A DNA stretch of 64,000 bases. Origin: Benincasa hispida (Eukaryota; Streptophyta; Magnoliopsida; Cucurbitales; Cucurbitaceae). Position numbers and translations under genes: made by a program. Of this stretch, positions 46,585 through 57,332 are shown one piece after another. The stretch's first letter is position 1; the number at the start of each line of letters is the position of its first letter. Where the stretch lies: the NCBI RefSeq assembly GCF_009727055.1, contig NC_052359.1, forward strand, positions 63,001,792-63,065,791, read 5' to 3'. The notes beneath the pieces were generated by a model. That model worked only from the letters and a program-made list of their open reading frames with translations, was not told where the DNA came from and ran no database searches.

Positions 46585-47578
46585 TGATATATTGTAAATA
46601 TGAAATGGAGTGAGTTTTATATGATGTCTTATTAATGCATTTTTTTTACCTAGTTAGACCCAAGTATAAATCCAACTAGAGTCCAGGTGAGTCCAGGGTC
46701 AAACTCAGGGATTGAACGCATGATTCGTCCTTAGTTCCTGTTAGCTATAATATTTCTCAACTCATGAAGAAATTAGTTTCTCATGGTAAAAGTTAAGGAG
46801 ATAAATAAAACATAAATTGTAGATGCATTCATATTGAGAAACATGAGTCTTTCAACGTTTTACACAATACAAATAACAACTATGGAAGAAAAAGAGAGAT
46901 AGAGAATTAAGCCATGGTATGCAATTCCTTACTTCCTCCAGCTCTGTAGACGATTGATTCACAAAGAGTGTGTTGAAGGTGAGGTTCCCTTCTTGCTTCC
47001 AGAGAGAAATACTAAACTTTCATTTAAGATTACACGTAGGCTCGAAGGGGAAGTGTTTTCTCCAATGTTTTGGCTCTTGGCTACCAGCTATCCTTTCTCT
47101 CTTCTTGCATGGGAATCTCGTTGGGTATTTATAAGCGTCAAGGAGAAACTTTTTCTTTTCTCACTAATGATTATGCTGATAAGGTGCATTAATTTCCATA
47201 TCTTGATGCGTCGCCTGCTCTACGTAAAAAGTTCATTAGCTCTGTCGTGAAGCTTTCTTGTCAACTATCAACTTGATCTCTAATTTGACTTCCACATCCC
47301 ATATGTTATGTCATCCTCTATCACATAAGGCTACGAACTTTATCAAATATGTGATTATAATGTTGGCATTAAGAATTCCTTGCAATCTCATAAGTAGATT
47401 TCCTGCACCCAAAAAGCACGATTCTTATATCTTTCATAGATAATAAGACTCTGTGTGTATATGATCGCATGATATAATTATTTTTATGAATTTCTTATCA
47501 AGCTGTCGCATTTTTAAAGTTTTTTCCTAATTTTTTTAGATAAAAAGGTAAAATAACTTGTATTTCTACAAGTTATCA
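46585..47578 (-). mobile_element. Gypsy 5' LTR, complete (994 bp, family Gy-B)
   Basis: Read on the minus strand it starts TGATAACTTGTAG at 47578, opening with a perfect 10-bp hairpin (47553-47578), and ends ATATCA just before the primer binding site. Open frames at 46954-47443 are LTR sequence. At 47579 it abuts an intron of the Mutator-like fragment, so it probably inserted there. Confidence 0.82.
47553..47578 (-). other. LTR-terminal hairpin (Gy-B)
   Basis: TG, then stem ATAACTTGTA, loop GAAA and return strand TACAAGTTAT: ten of ten Watson-Crick pairs. Confidence 0.85.
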
Positions 47579-48110
47579 ATATACAATATATACTATATTC
47601 TATTTTAAATATTCAAAATTTGTAAATAAACTAACCTGGATTCTTCAAATTCAGCATGTAGGCAAACAATGGTATCATCTTATACGAGTGTTCAAGAGAT
47701 CCTCTTACTTCATCTAAGGCAGCTTCACGTGCATGCCAAGCTTTTTGATAACTGATGTTCAATTCGTGCTTAGAACAAATGTAATGCATTATATCTTTTG
47801 GGATGATCAATTCCGTATCAGCAATAGTAATTCTTTTCTTTATAAGATCAAATGTTTCTTGCTTATGAATCGTTAAAGAAACATTTAAGGAGAAAGTATG
47901 CTCCTGATCAAATCTAGTTATGATCCATACAGATCTACCATCATCTCCATAACATGACGCACGTACCAACCATAAACAACCTTCAATTATACAATCTAGT
48001 ATCAATGCTTGTTTGTTCAATTTAATAGTCATGTATTGAAAATTATCACTAATGGCAATGGTTGGCAATGAGTTTTGCAACATGTCCTTGTTGGTAAACA
48101 TGCGGTAGGA
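47579..48110 (-). pseudogene. Mutator-like (MULE) transposase, N-terminal exon fragment
   Basis: The minus frame 48101-47631 encodes about 156 residues. The part CLWLVRASCYGDDGRSVWII followed by TRFDQEHTFSLNV fits the MuDR N-terminal (DNA-binding, WRKY/GCM1-like) domain, with its Cys and His positions. ISYQKAWHAREAALDEVRGS and YKMIPLFAYMLNLKNPG then match the link before the MULE transposase core. Right after NPG the text is a splice donor (AG, GTTAGT, about 47636), so the core lay in a next exon now replaced by the gypsy LTR at 47578. The upstream end is cut at about 48110 by other LTR sequence. Assignment is from family knowledge. Confidence 0.72.
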
Positions 48111-48236
48111 GGAAAATTATTTGTTTTTCGTTAATTGATATGCATTGATATTCATGTGTTGATCATGTGTTAATATGATGAATATGCAATGTGTGTTAAT
48201 TGTGTATGCGATGATCATGCATTCCTGCCAAAAGTT
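48111..48236 (-). mobile_element. Gypsy LTR end fragment, Gy-A related
   Basis: GTGTATGCGATGATCATGC and CCTGCCAAAAGTTT resemble GAATGTATGCGATGACCATG and CCTGCCATAAATTT at 53098-53135, near the end of the Gy-A LTR. Only about 125 bp remain before the copia LTR. Confidence 0.5.
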
Positions 48237-50332
48237 TGAAGGAAATCGAACATGAGGATTTCCATGATCAGCGAAAAGTTCATTCTAAATTACAATCGTA
48301 TATGTACTTTACATATACAATAAAAAATAGAAACATACGATTATGCAAAAATACAGAAATTACAGCATGCTATATAGATGATCAAGGACTAGAGTAACAC
48401 ACATTTGCTGACTCATCTGTAAGCTCCTTGATCACGAACGCTCGATCACAACAACACTCGAATGCTCATCCAACATGACTGCTACACTGCACGAACATCG
48501 CGCACTCGAACTAAACGATTGCCTTGGTCACGAACACCCCGAACAACACAAACGATCTCCACAAAACCTCGACAGTGTTGAGTTGAGTATGACACCACCA
48601 AGAAGGCTACCTTGGTATTCTCAGTGTGAGAATCCAGAGGGTGAGCTCTGTGTGAACTTAGTTTGAGGCAGAACATAGGAGGAATCATAATCATGTAAAC
48701 GACTGAGCAAGTGGGAGATGGAAGAACCTATCATATAGGTCGATGCCCAATCATTTAGGAAAAGCTAAGCGATCGTCGAGCAAAAGCTATATGATCGTTT
48801 AGCTCATCGGTTAGCTGAGTGTCTGTTGCCTACTAACATTCCACGATCGTTTAGCTAACTCCAAGTTGTCGCTTAGTAAATCCTATTTACTTGACAACTT
48901 CCCGTGAGAATATTTCCGAGAGAGGAAATCTCAAAACAATATTTTTCTCAACCTTACAAAATCTTACTAAAATTAGGAAAACTTTTTTCCTTTTTATCTC
49001 ACAATTACCATGAAACCACCAATAACCTCCCACTCAATTAGTTATTAAAGAAAAAGAGATAATTATCCAATAATTAATATTATTATAAATATAAATGATA
49101 ACTAACTTATCATACTATATTTATAACCTATAGTTTTAATATTTCATCTCATGAAACATAAAAACCATAGCTCTTTTTCTATTCCATGGCACTTAATGTA
49201 AATCTCATTTACATTAATCCTCCACTTAATGTATCTCATACAACATACCGATCATATCATATTTAATCGAATTACCTCTTGTCAATTTGAACATTTCAAA
49301 TCAACACAAAGAACTGATCCTTAACTTGAATCCATTGAGCTACCAAGGGGACCTTATGGACTTGTAGCTCAAAGCTCCAATGATACGTGAATAACTAACT
49401 AAACTCTTTAGTCACGGGATCCACTATCCGTTAACTGCCAAGCACTTCACTAAAGACCGATAGTTGAACTCTCCTTACCACAGATATATTATGTGTCCAT
49501 CTTAATCAATCAACAGTGCGACAACCCTTCACAGATCGCTCTAAGTACAGATCTACCAATAATCGTTATGCCCCTGTAGTTACATCTAACTCCTTAAGTA
49601 CCACTGAATCCTCTAATAAAATAAGACTATGACTTAGTCCTCTCTTCCAAAAAGAAGTTGTGGCCACTATATTCAAGCCCTAGAATCAGCTCTTAAGGGT
49701 GCAATCTCTTTACTTATCCCTGCTTCGGGAAAGGAGTGAATTTCATCTTGTGTAAGTGAGTTCCTAGCTCCCAAACCAGACAAGTCCCCAAAAAGGTAGG
49801 CATGTTGAGTTAGAAATCTGGCCACTCTCACCCATACTAATCAAATGATCGCCCTCAAAGGCAGGAGTTCCGAAAACACTCAGGATTGAAGTCGTGTCAC
49901 CGATGGTCGTTTAGATGAGATGTAAATCTCTAGTATCAACGGTGTTATATATAGAGTCTAGTCATCTCGTGGTCCGGTCTTATATAAACTCTTTGTATAG
50001 AACACCCCTGCTCGCATGTCTCCACATGAATGGTCAGGATCTACCATTTGTAGTAGTTTACAACACTTGCAAACCTCTATAAAGCAGGTCGTATCTGTAG
50101 TGTCACCAAGATCAGGTATCCTTATAGTACAGACCTATTTAGATTATCACTTAAGGCATGATCCACTTGTATATCACATATACATGCTTAAGTTTACATA
50201 AGATAACCATATAGCTTTGTTTATTGGATATGAGTAAATATCAGAATGAAATAATAGTTATTTTATTCATAAAACAATGTGTATAATTACAAAAAATGAG
50301 ACTTCGGGAGAATTAGGACACTAATCTCAACA
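48237..50332 (-). mobile_element. Copia 3' LTR, complete (2096 bp)
   Basis: On the minus strand it starts TGTTGAGATTAG at 50332, directly after a polypurine tract (CAAGTGGGAGAT), and ends GATTTCCTTCA at 48237. It shares the landmark series of the other copia LTRs and is the best local reference for the split LTR at 52815-64000. CGATCG-type words occur at 48430-48890. Small frames at 48475-50201 are LTR sequence. Confidence 0.87.
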
Positions 50333-50618
50333 ATCTCCCACTTGTTTTAATGCCTCGGGAGACTAACGTACAATACAATATAAAACATGTACAATATACA
50401 ACAAACTAGGGCATACCCTAGTATCATCTCTCACTTGCCCTAGACAAGATGCCACATGTCCCGTAGACCCAGACTTTCCAGGTGACCCTCGAACACTTTA
50501 GCCGTGAGAGCCTTTGTAAAGGGATCAACAACATTGTGCTCCGATGTGATCTTCGTGACTATCACATCACCGCGATGCACAATCTCCCTGATCAAGTGGT
50601 ATTTTCGCTCTATATGCT
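50333..50618 (-). pseudogene. Copia pol 3' end with polypurine tract
   Basis: The minus strand gives the end of RNase H (REIVHRGDVIVTKI and HNVVDPFTKAL, about 50480-50600). Noncoding text and the polypurine tract at 50331-50341 follow. It is separated from the rest of RNase H by the synthetic adapter at 50619. Confidence 0.75.
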
Positions 50619-50656
50619 CTGTCTCTTATACACATCTAGATGTGTATAAGAGACAG
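50619..50656. other. Synthetic mate-pair junction adapter 3
   Basis: The same double mosaic end as at 27910 and 28034. It lies inside copia RNase H; roughly 70 codons that should lie between the two sides are absent. Confidence 0.97.
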
Positions 50657-52814
50657 CCACACTACAGTCCTTCTATTCAGAGTGAAAACTGACCCTGATG
50701 TCAATTTGTGAGAATCTTTATCGGTCTGAAAGTCAGAGTTCGTGTATCCTGTAAGGATCAGATCCTTATCTCCATACACAAGCATGTAGTCCCTCATTCT
50801 CTGAAGATACTTGAGGATCGTCTGAACCGCCGTCCAGTGATCAAATCATAGATTGGACTGATACCGACTAACAATCCCTACTGCATAGCAATTGTCAAGT
50901 CTGGTACACAACATTGCATACATTAAGCTTCCTACAGCTGAAGCATAGGAAATTCGTCTCATCTCCTCAACCTCTTGAGGTGTCTTAGGATGTTGATCCT
51001 TAGAAAAAATGATTCCATGCCTGAAGAGTAATAAACCCCTCTTTGAATCCTGCGTCCTATAACTGATCAACATTTGATCAATGTATGATGCCTGAGACAG
51101 GGCTAACCATTTGTTCTTACGATCCCAAATGATCTGAATCCCTAGAACGTACCGTGCCTCACCCAAATCTTTCATTTAGAACTAGGCAGCTAGCCATTTC
51201 TTAATATTAGTCAGATACCCTACTTCATTCCCAATGAGTAAGATATCATCCACATACAGTACCAGGAAAGCTATTGAGCTGCTGATGATTTTCTTATAAA
51301 TACAAGGCTCATCAATGTTCTGATCAAAGCCAAACAACTTGACCGCAGTGTCAAATATGATGTTTCAAGTTCTAGATGCTTGTTTCAGCCCATAAATGGA
51401 CCTATTAAGCTTGCAAACCTTTTTCTCTTGATCTGGAACTATGAACCCCTCTGGTTGAATCATATAGATTATCTTCTCAAGATTACCATTAAGAAAGGCA
51501 GTCTTGACGTTCATTTTCCATATTTCATAATCATAAAATGTAATTATGGATAGGAGAATCTTAATAGACTTGAACATGACAACAGGTGAGAAAATTTCCT
51601 CATAGTCAAATCCCTCAACCTGGGTATAACCCTTTGCCACGAGTCTAGCCTTAAAGGTTTGCACCTTTCCATCTACACCCCTCTTTCGCTTATAGATCCA
51701 CTTACACCCAATGGGTCTTACACCATCAAGTGGATCAACAAGCTCCCAAACATTATTGAAGTACATAGACTCCATTTCCTAGTTCATGGCTTTAATCCAT
51801 TAATCTTTGTCTATGTCCTCCATTACTTTCTTAGAAGACAACAGATCCTCGACCCAATCATTCGAAATGAATTTTGGGCTTCAGTCAAACCCATGTAGCG
51901 ATCCGGTGGGTTCATAACCCTTCCACTACATCGAGACAGTCTCGACTCTTGAGCTGGTTAACTTGATGTTCCGACCTCAATAACTCTTGTTGATCTGCCG
52001 GCCTGTTCAACAACTCTTGTTAAACCCTCAGTAGTCTCAGTCTCAGTAGAAATCTCACGCAAAAAGAGTTTACTTCATGTCTTATGATCCCGGATGTGAT
52101 CTTCTTCTAAGAAGATAGCATTTGTAGAAACAAACACTTCGTTCTCACTTGGATCATAGAAGTATCCACCTCTCGTTTCCTTGGGGTAGCCTACAAAGAG
52201 GCAAACCTTCAAATACGATTCCAACTTCTTTGGGTTAGTCATTAGCACATGTGCCGGACAACCCCAAATCCTGAAGTGTATTAAACTACCTTTACGACCT
52301 CTCTATAACTCAAAAGGTGTTTCAAAAACACTTTTCGAGGGAACGTTGTTCAGGATATAACATGCAGCCTCCATGTAAAACCCTAAAACGAGTCTGGAAG
52401 ATGAACATAACTCATTATAGACCAAACCAAGTCCAACAAGGTTCTGTTTCTCCTTTTTGATACACCATTCTGCTGAGGGTACCAGAGGCTGAGAGTTGGG
52501 ACGCAATCCCATGTTCTATCATATAGTTCTGGAATTGGAGGTTCATATACTCTCCACCACGATCAGATTCTAGTGTTTTTATCTTCTTACCTAACAATTT
52601 TTCAAGTTCAGCCTTATACTCCTTGAACTTGTCAAGGGCTTCAGACTTACGTTGCATTAGGTAGAGATACCCGAACCTTGAATAATCAACTATGAAAGAG
52701 ATGTAATATTCATACCCACCTCGAGCTCTAACATTTATCGGACCACAAAGGTTTGAATGTACAAGCTCCAAGGCTTCCTTGGCTCTGTAATCTTTCCCAG
52801 AAAAAGGTCGTTTG
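50657..52814 (-). pseudogene. Ty1/copia pol: integrase, RT and part of RNase H
   Basis: From 52771 leftwards on the minus strand: MELVHSNLCGPINV and FIVDYSRFGYLYLM (integrase first Asp), ESDRGGEYMN (second Asp), then a frameshift near 52450 within the NGV-RRNRTLL segment. The linker follows. RT runs from 51775: CKWIYKRKRG, VAKGYTQVEG, NRSIYGLKQASRT with a Trp-to-stop change (about 51367), and YVDD at 51245-51256. Then come DLGEARYVLGIQI and SYASAVGSLMYAMLCTRLD (51175-50846), and RNase H up to SGSVFTLN at the adapter. It is closely related to the element at 31775-35077. A plus-strand copia LTR interrupts it at 52815, so gag and its 5' LTR are not seen. Confidence 0.9.
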
Positions 52815-52976
52815 TGTTGGCATTGGTATCCTAGTTCTCCCAGAGTCTCGTTATTTTGTAAAGATACACATTGTTTAATGAATAAAATAAGTGTTATTTA
52901 ATTTTGGCCCAAAGAATTAAGGTGGGATACCTGATCTTGGTGACACTATGGATACGGCCCGCTTTGTAGAGGTTTG
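52815..52976 (+). mobile_element. Split copia LTR, piece 1
   Basis: It starts TGTTGGCATTGG, with the early-LTR text AATGAATAAAATAAGTG shared with 50250-50280. It stops at GAGGTTTG and resumes at 56666. It lies within the integrase-gag region of the minus-strand copia element. Confidence 0.8.
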
Positions 52977-53971
52977 TGATGCGCGAAATTGGAAGTCAAT
53001 TTTACTCGACAACCAACTTCCCATGGACGCATTATGCGATGCATGTTCCTAAGATATGTGTTGATAGTCATGCGTTGGAATGAAAATTGTGTTAATGAAT
53101 GTATGCGATGACCATGCGTCCTGCCATAAATTTTCTTGCATTCACGCCAAGTATAACATGAACGCAAGTTTCTCGGGTAATTTGAGGTCGAACACAGGGA
53201 CTTGTAACTATATGTTTGCGGTGATATGCCTGCGGCGGTATAAATAAAAGAATGAGGGGGATATTGCTACGTTAATCCTACTTCTACTCCTATCTAACAG
53301 ACAACACAATGAGAATATGCATGAAAGGTAGAGATGCGATAAACCTTGACATGAAATAAATGTATGGGAAATAAATAAAATGCGGAGATGTTTTCATTGC
53401 AAACTTAAGAGTGACCGCAAGGGCAACCCTAATCAACACAAACTAATGTGATCATGCAACACTCATACAATAGTAAACCACCTCTCGGTGTGAATGCTAC
53501 GGCTTTTAATGCTAGAACGCATGCGATGTATGTGCAGAGGTGTATATAGGGCCTACACATAAGCTCTAATTCTTATTCCTAGGGTGCATGCGATGATACA
53601 CAAACAAGGCGACCACATATCATCATTCTTATTCCTAGGGTGCATGCGATGCAGTGTTGACAAAGAGAGATTATCTCTAAGTCCCTATGTCTTGCTTATG
53701 CCAATCTAATCTCGCTCTCTCGAGTCTAGATTCTAACCTAGCTCTCTTGAGTCATTAGGTTCTTTCTTTAAACTCTCTCTCGAGTAGCTCTAAAGGGGTG
53801 TTGGGCACAACATAAGACAAGAAAAACACATGAACTTGGTTGATGCAAGGTTGTTACTATCCTTAGTGAACAACACAAACATTGCTTATTGCAACCAACC
53901 ACTTACCCTCCCGGGCAATTGGTTGTTGCTGACTTTACTTATAGACAAGCATGCGTTAGCCAATAGACAGG
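52977..53971 (-). mobile_element. Gy-A gypsy LTR, 3' part (interrupted)
   Basis: On the minus strand this is the LTR end: CCCTGTGTTCGACCTCAAAT near 53185, then text rich in GATGCATTG-like words up to 52977. It continues at 55453-56665 beyond an inserted LTR. Flanking copia text (TGTAGAGGTTTG on the left, TGTAGAAAGTTTG on the right) is repeated, showing that the whole block 52977-56665 was inserted into the copia LTR. Confidence 0.7.
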
Positions 53972-53997
53972 TGATAACTTGTAAAAATATAAGTTAT
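53972..53997 (+). other. LTR-terminal hairpin (Gy-C)
   Basis: TG, stem ATAACTTGTA, loop AAAA, return strand TATAAGTTAT: nine Watson-Crick pairs and one G-T pair. Confidence 0.75.
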
Positions 53998-55452
53998 CTT
54001 TGCTCATAAGTTAGAACAATTAGAGTTTTTAATGATAAACTCTCCTCACTTTTAATAGAAACACATGGATTTACTTAAACAATAGCAATTTCATGTAAAA
54101 GATGTTTATCACTAAAAATCGCAGCGCTAACGCACTACTTTGCAGGATTTCAACGCAAGAACTGACAATAGCGCATTAGACAAGTGCCGCAGGAAACGCA
54201 CTAATGCATGAGCCATGTGTCGGAGGGAATTCAACGTATAGAAGATTCGTTGCAGCAGGCCGATTGTGTCACATTGCCATTTGCAAGTATGGGCACCTGT
54301 AACAGGTAGCATCTGAAAAGCGTCCAGCAGCAGGCGGCGTCTAAAAAGCTTCCAGAGGTCAGGCGGCCAACCAGGACATAGAGTTTAATGCTGACCAGGG
54401 CATGGACTTAAATGCAACCCATCCTCCAAGTGGACGAGACCAACGCCAATAAATACTTGAAGACCCCCCAGAATTAAGAGTTCAGACAATTAGAAGCTCC
54501 ATACTCTCTGTAAATTTGTACATTTAGTTTTAGTTTGTACAAGCTGTTCCGAGGTGTAAGACGATCGAAGGAGCTAAGAACCACCACCATCACCGACCAT
54601 GGAGTGGAGAAAGTTATTCTTGAGAAAGATACTCTGTCCTTGGCTCTTTAAAGTGATTGTACACAACAAGATTGAGCCAAGGAATTACAAGAGATTGTAT
54701 TCTTTTGCTTGACTTAGTTTTTCTCTTAATATCATTCCCATTTCATTTTGATTGAATATAGTTCTTTGTAAAGACTCATTGATCCTTTATAAAATTCATA
54801 TATTTGATCATCACTTTTGCTATTGTTTATCTTTTGTTTATGTTGAAATCATTAGTACTTCATGCATAATTCTGTTCCAACGCCTAAACCAACTTCACAA
54901 CTTGGTGAAAGCTTCTTACTTAGTTGTTCGAAAGAATAGCTAAGCCGCATTAAGTAGAACGCCTAGTACAACTAGAGATAGACTTACTGGTGTTTCTTGC
55001 ATTCTAAGTTTGACGTATGCACCCTAGAGATAGGCTCGTATGTTATTCGCATTGAGAAGTGTTGAATGATGTCTAATGCATGAACAGAAAGATAAGCAAC
55101 CCATCCCATTTCATCCACATTACATCAGTTGTGTGCAATTATCTTTGACCGGCGCGTCCACCTACTTAAATTCTATTTTCACATGATCGTTCATTTTCCA
55201 CTCAACTCTTTTGTATTGTCTTGCACAGGCATAACATGTTAGTGTAAATAATACATCTTTCACATTTATTTAGGAACAAACTCCTACTACAAGTACAACG
55301 CATAAACTATTTTAGTGAAACTGAATCCCTGTGATCGACCCTAGACTTGCCAGGAAGGTTTAATCTAGGAAAACTTAAACGTTTTTATAAGGAGTTGTGT
55401 GCCTTCTGTGCATAATACTAACGCCCTAACACGTTGCATCTATTTAAACGCA
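53972..55452 (+). mobile_element. Solo gypsy LTR (family Gy-C) nested in Gy-A
   Basis: It starts TGATAACTTGTAA with a terminal hairpin and ends near AAACGCATCA. A promoter-like zone lies near 54450 (AATAAATACTTGAAGACC), and the text around 55330 (TCGACCCTAGACTTGCCAGG) corresponds to 58348-58375 in the Gy-D LTR. There is no primer site or internal region after it, so I take it as a solo LTR. A clean 5-bp duplication is not visible, and the right border may be off by some bases. Confidence 0.65.
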
Positions 55453-56665
55453 TCAAGAACGCAACACTTAAACTTTATTCTTCCAATCTGTTTTACTTTA
55501 TACACTCTTAAAGCATCTCACAATAGCATGCGAACAACAGGTGTTGCCGCAGCTTCAAACTAAGCAAATAAGGTTACTCACACACTCACACAATGCATAC
55601 CTCTTGGTAGGTTGCTACATGCTTCATATCCCTAATCCACATGACTAAGTATTCAATACCCAAGTGTTGCAATGAAAGTAAAAATGCTAAGCAAGAAGAT
55701 GGAGATGGAGTCGAAAGAATAGAGAAATGCATTGAAAACACATTGTATTATTTTCTTAATTCAAAATGTCATACAATACAATATAGAAAAAAAAAAGGAA
55801 AAGAAATGACCGGCTGGAAGCAAAACTTTGCTTCCAGCGGATGTACGTCAAGGCTGCCGGTGGTGCCATGGATGGGTGGAGGAGCTGACTCTCTCGAGAT
55901 CTAGCTCCGCTTGGAGGCTCCGGTCCTCACTCGGAATGGATGAAGGAGGTGAAGAACTCTCAGCGTCTTCTCAAGCAGTTTGTCTGGATCACAAGGATCC
56001 TCCATAGGAAAACCTCAAGCGAAAACCTTGGGTTCAACCTTGGGCGAAAACCCTGGATAAAATGAATTTGAGCTCATTGGCTTCTATTTATAGATCTTGG
56101 CCGCCGACAGCATTAATTGGACTGCTCTGAGTCTGACGTTCGGCGCATTCGTCCTTTATGAACCTCTGCCACTAACGGCATGGTAGGTGAAATGTCAACA
56201 TCATCTTTAGATTTTCTCGAGGTAGATGCATTGATGCGTTCATTCCACCTACCTTGCGTTGATCCCATTAGTTGCATTTTCGTGTAGCCACAATCATTCA
56301 ATGACCGCATTTGCTTAATACCACAAGTCTACATGATGACCGTATTCTCTTAACGAGCGCAACTCCCATGCGATGGACGCATATGGCTGATTACCGCAAC
56401 ATCCATGCGTTGATCGATGCCTTTGCAATGGAGTGTTTCTCCACATGCAGTCGTCTATGCGGTGGTCCGGTTTCCGTGTTTGCATTCATTTCCTGCATTA
56501 GCTACAAAGATAGAACATTGAACGCATAATTAACCAAAATAACAGGTTAGCTGAGATTCGACATGCTGATCGATGCAAGCTCATATTCTTGTGAATTTCT
56601 ATCATGATCGACGCATAATCTACCTAACAACCTTCATAATTCTAAGTAAAAGGCCTAAGAAGACA
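55453..56665 (-). mobile_element. Gy-A gypsy LTR, 5' part
   Basis: It matches 1200-2310 in order: the CTCTCGGTGG-like block (55600), the CAAGGCTGCCGGTGGTGCC block (55850, compare 1543), the ATGCGATGGACGCAT block (56370) and CCTCATAATTCTAA-like text (56630). Unlike the copy ending at 2338, the terminal hairpin is missing here: the LTR start reads TGTCTTCTTAGGCC. The small plus frames are LTR sequence. Confidence 0.72.
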
Positions 56666-56805
56666 TGTAGAAAGTTTGCAAGTGTTGTAAACTACTACAG
56701 ATGGTAGATCCTGACCATTTATGTGAAGACGTGCGAGCGGGGGTATCCTATACAAAGAGTTTGTATAAGACCTGGACCACGAGATGACTAGACTCTATAT
56801 ATAAC
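56666..56805 (+). mobile_element. Split copia LTR, piece 2
   Basis: It continues piece 1: GTTTGCAAGTGTTGTAAAC and CTATACAAAGAGTTTG match the minus strand of 49950-50095 without a gap. It ends CTCTATATATAAC, where ATAAC (56801-56805) is the left target duplication of the next insertion. Confidence 0.85.
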
Positions 56806-56831
56806 TAATAACAGGCAGAAATGCACGTTAT
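56806..56831 (+). other. LTR-terminal hairpin (Gy-D)
   Basis: Stem ATAACAGGCA, loop GAAA, return strand TGCACGTTAT: eight of ten pairs. Confidence 0.6.
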
Positions 56832-57317
56832 TACAGTGCTAAGTTATTAAACAATGCAAGTTTGCGTTGATAAAATATGTAAGATTGCGTCCAAAAAGCA
56901 TTAAGTTTATAACATTGCAGTCGCATGCATCCATCGCATGAAACCAATTAACTTGTGTATTTTTTGAGCAGAATATGCGTTGACGCCAGGCAGAAATCTG
57001 ATCAGAAGAAATCAACGGTCGAATGCAGCATTACAGCAAGTCTTTGCGGTGATTTGCGCTCGCAAGTATCTGCTCAAGCAGTATTACCAAATAGAGCCGG
57101 CGCAACGTGGTGGGCGCATCTGGGTGAAAAGCATAATTAATCATGATGGGACAGAAAGTTGATGACGGTCGAGTCCGAATTAAGTTGACAAGCCGCTAAC
57201 GAGCTACTGTAGCAAGTATACTAAACTTTTTGGTGACAAATATTCAGCGCATCAGACAGAGAATTAATGTCATCCCATCAGTGCAATCATAAGAAAGAAG
57301 CGGCCTTTCACCCCGAA

Positions 57318-57332
57318 GCTCTATAAATACCG
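57318..57332 (+). promoter_or_regulatory. TATA-type promoter in the Gy-D 5' LTR
   Basis: GCTCTATAAATACC is kept in the other LTR (near 62328, GCTCTATAAATATC), in the part of the LTR where the U3-R border is expected. Confidence 0.55.

Noticed and set aside
46954..47443. Two adjoining plus-strand frames (98 and 61 codons)
   Set aside because: They lie within the Gy-B LTR on its antisense strand and show no domain.
50504..50692. Apparent plus-strand small protein ending in VSYTHLDVYKRQ and PHYSPSIQSEN
   Set aside because: It is created by adapter 3 and antisense copia sequence.
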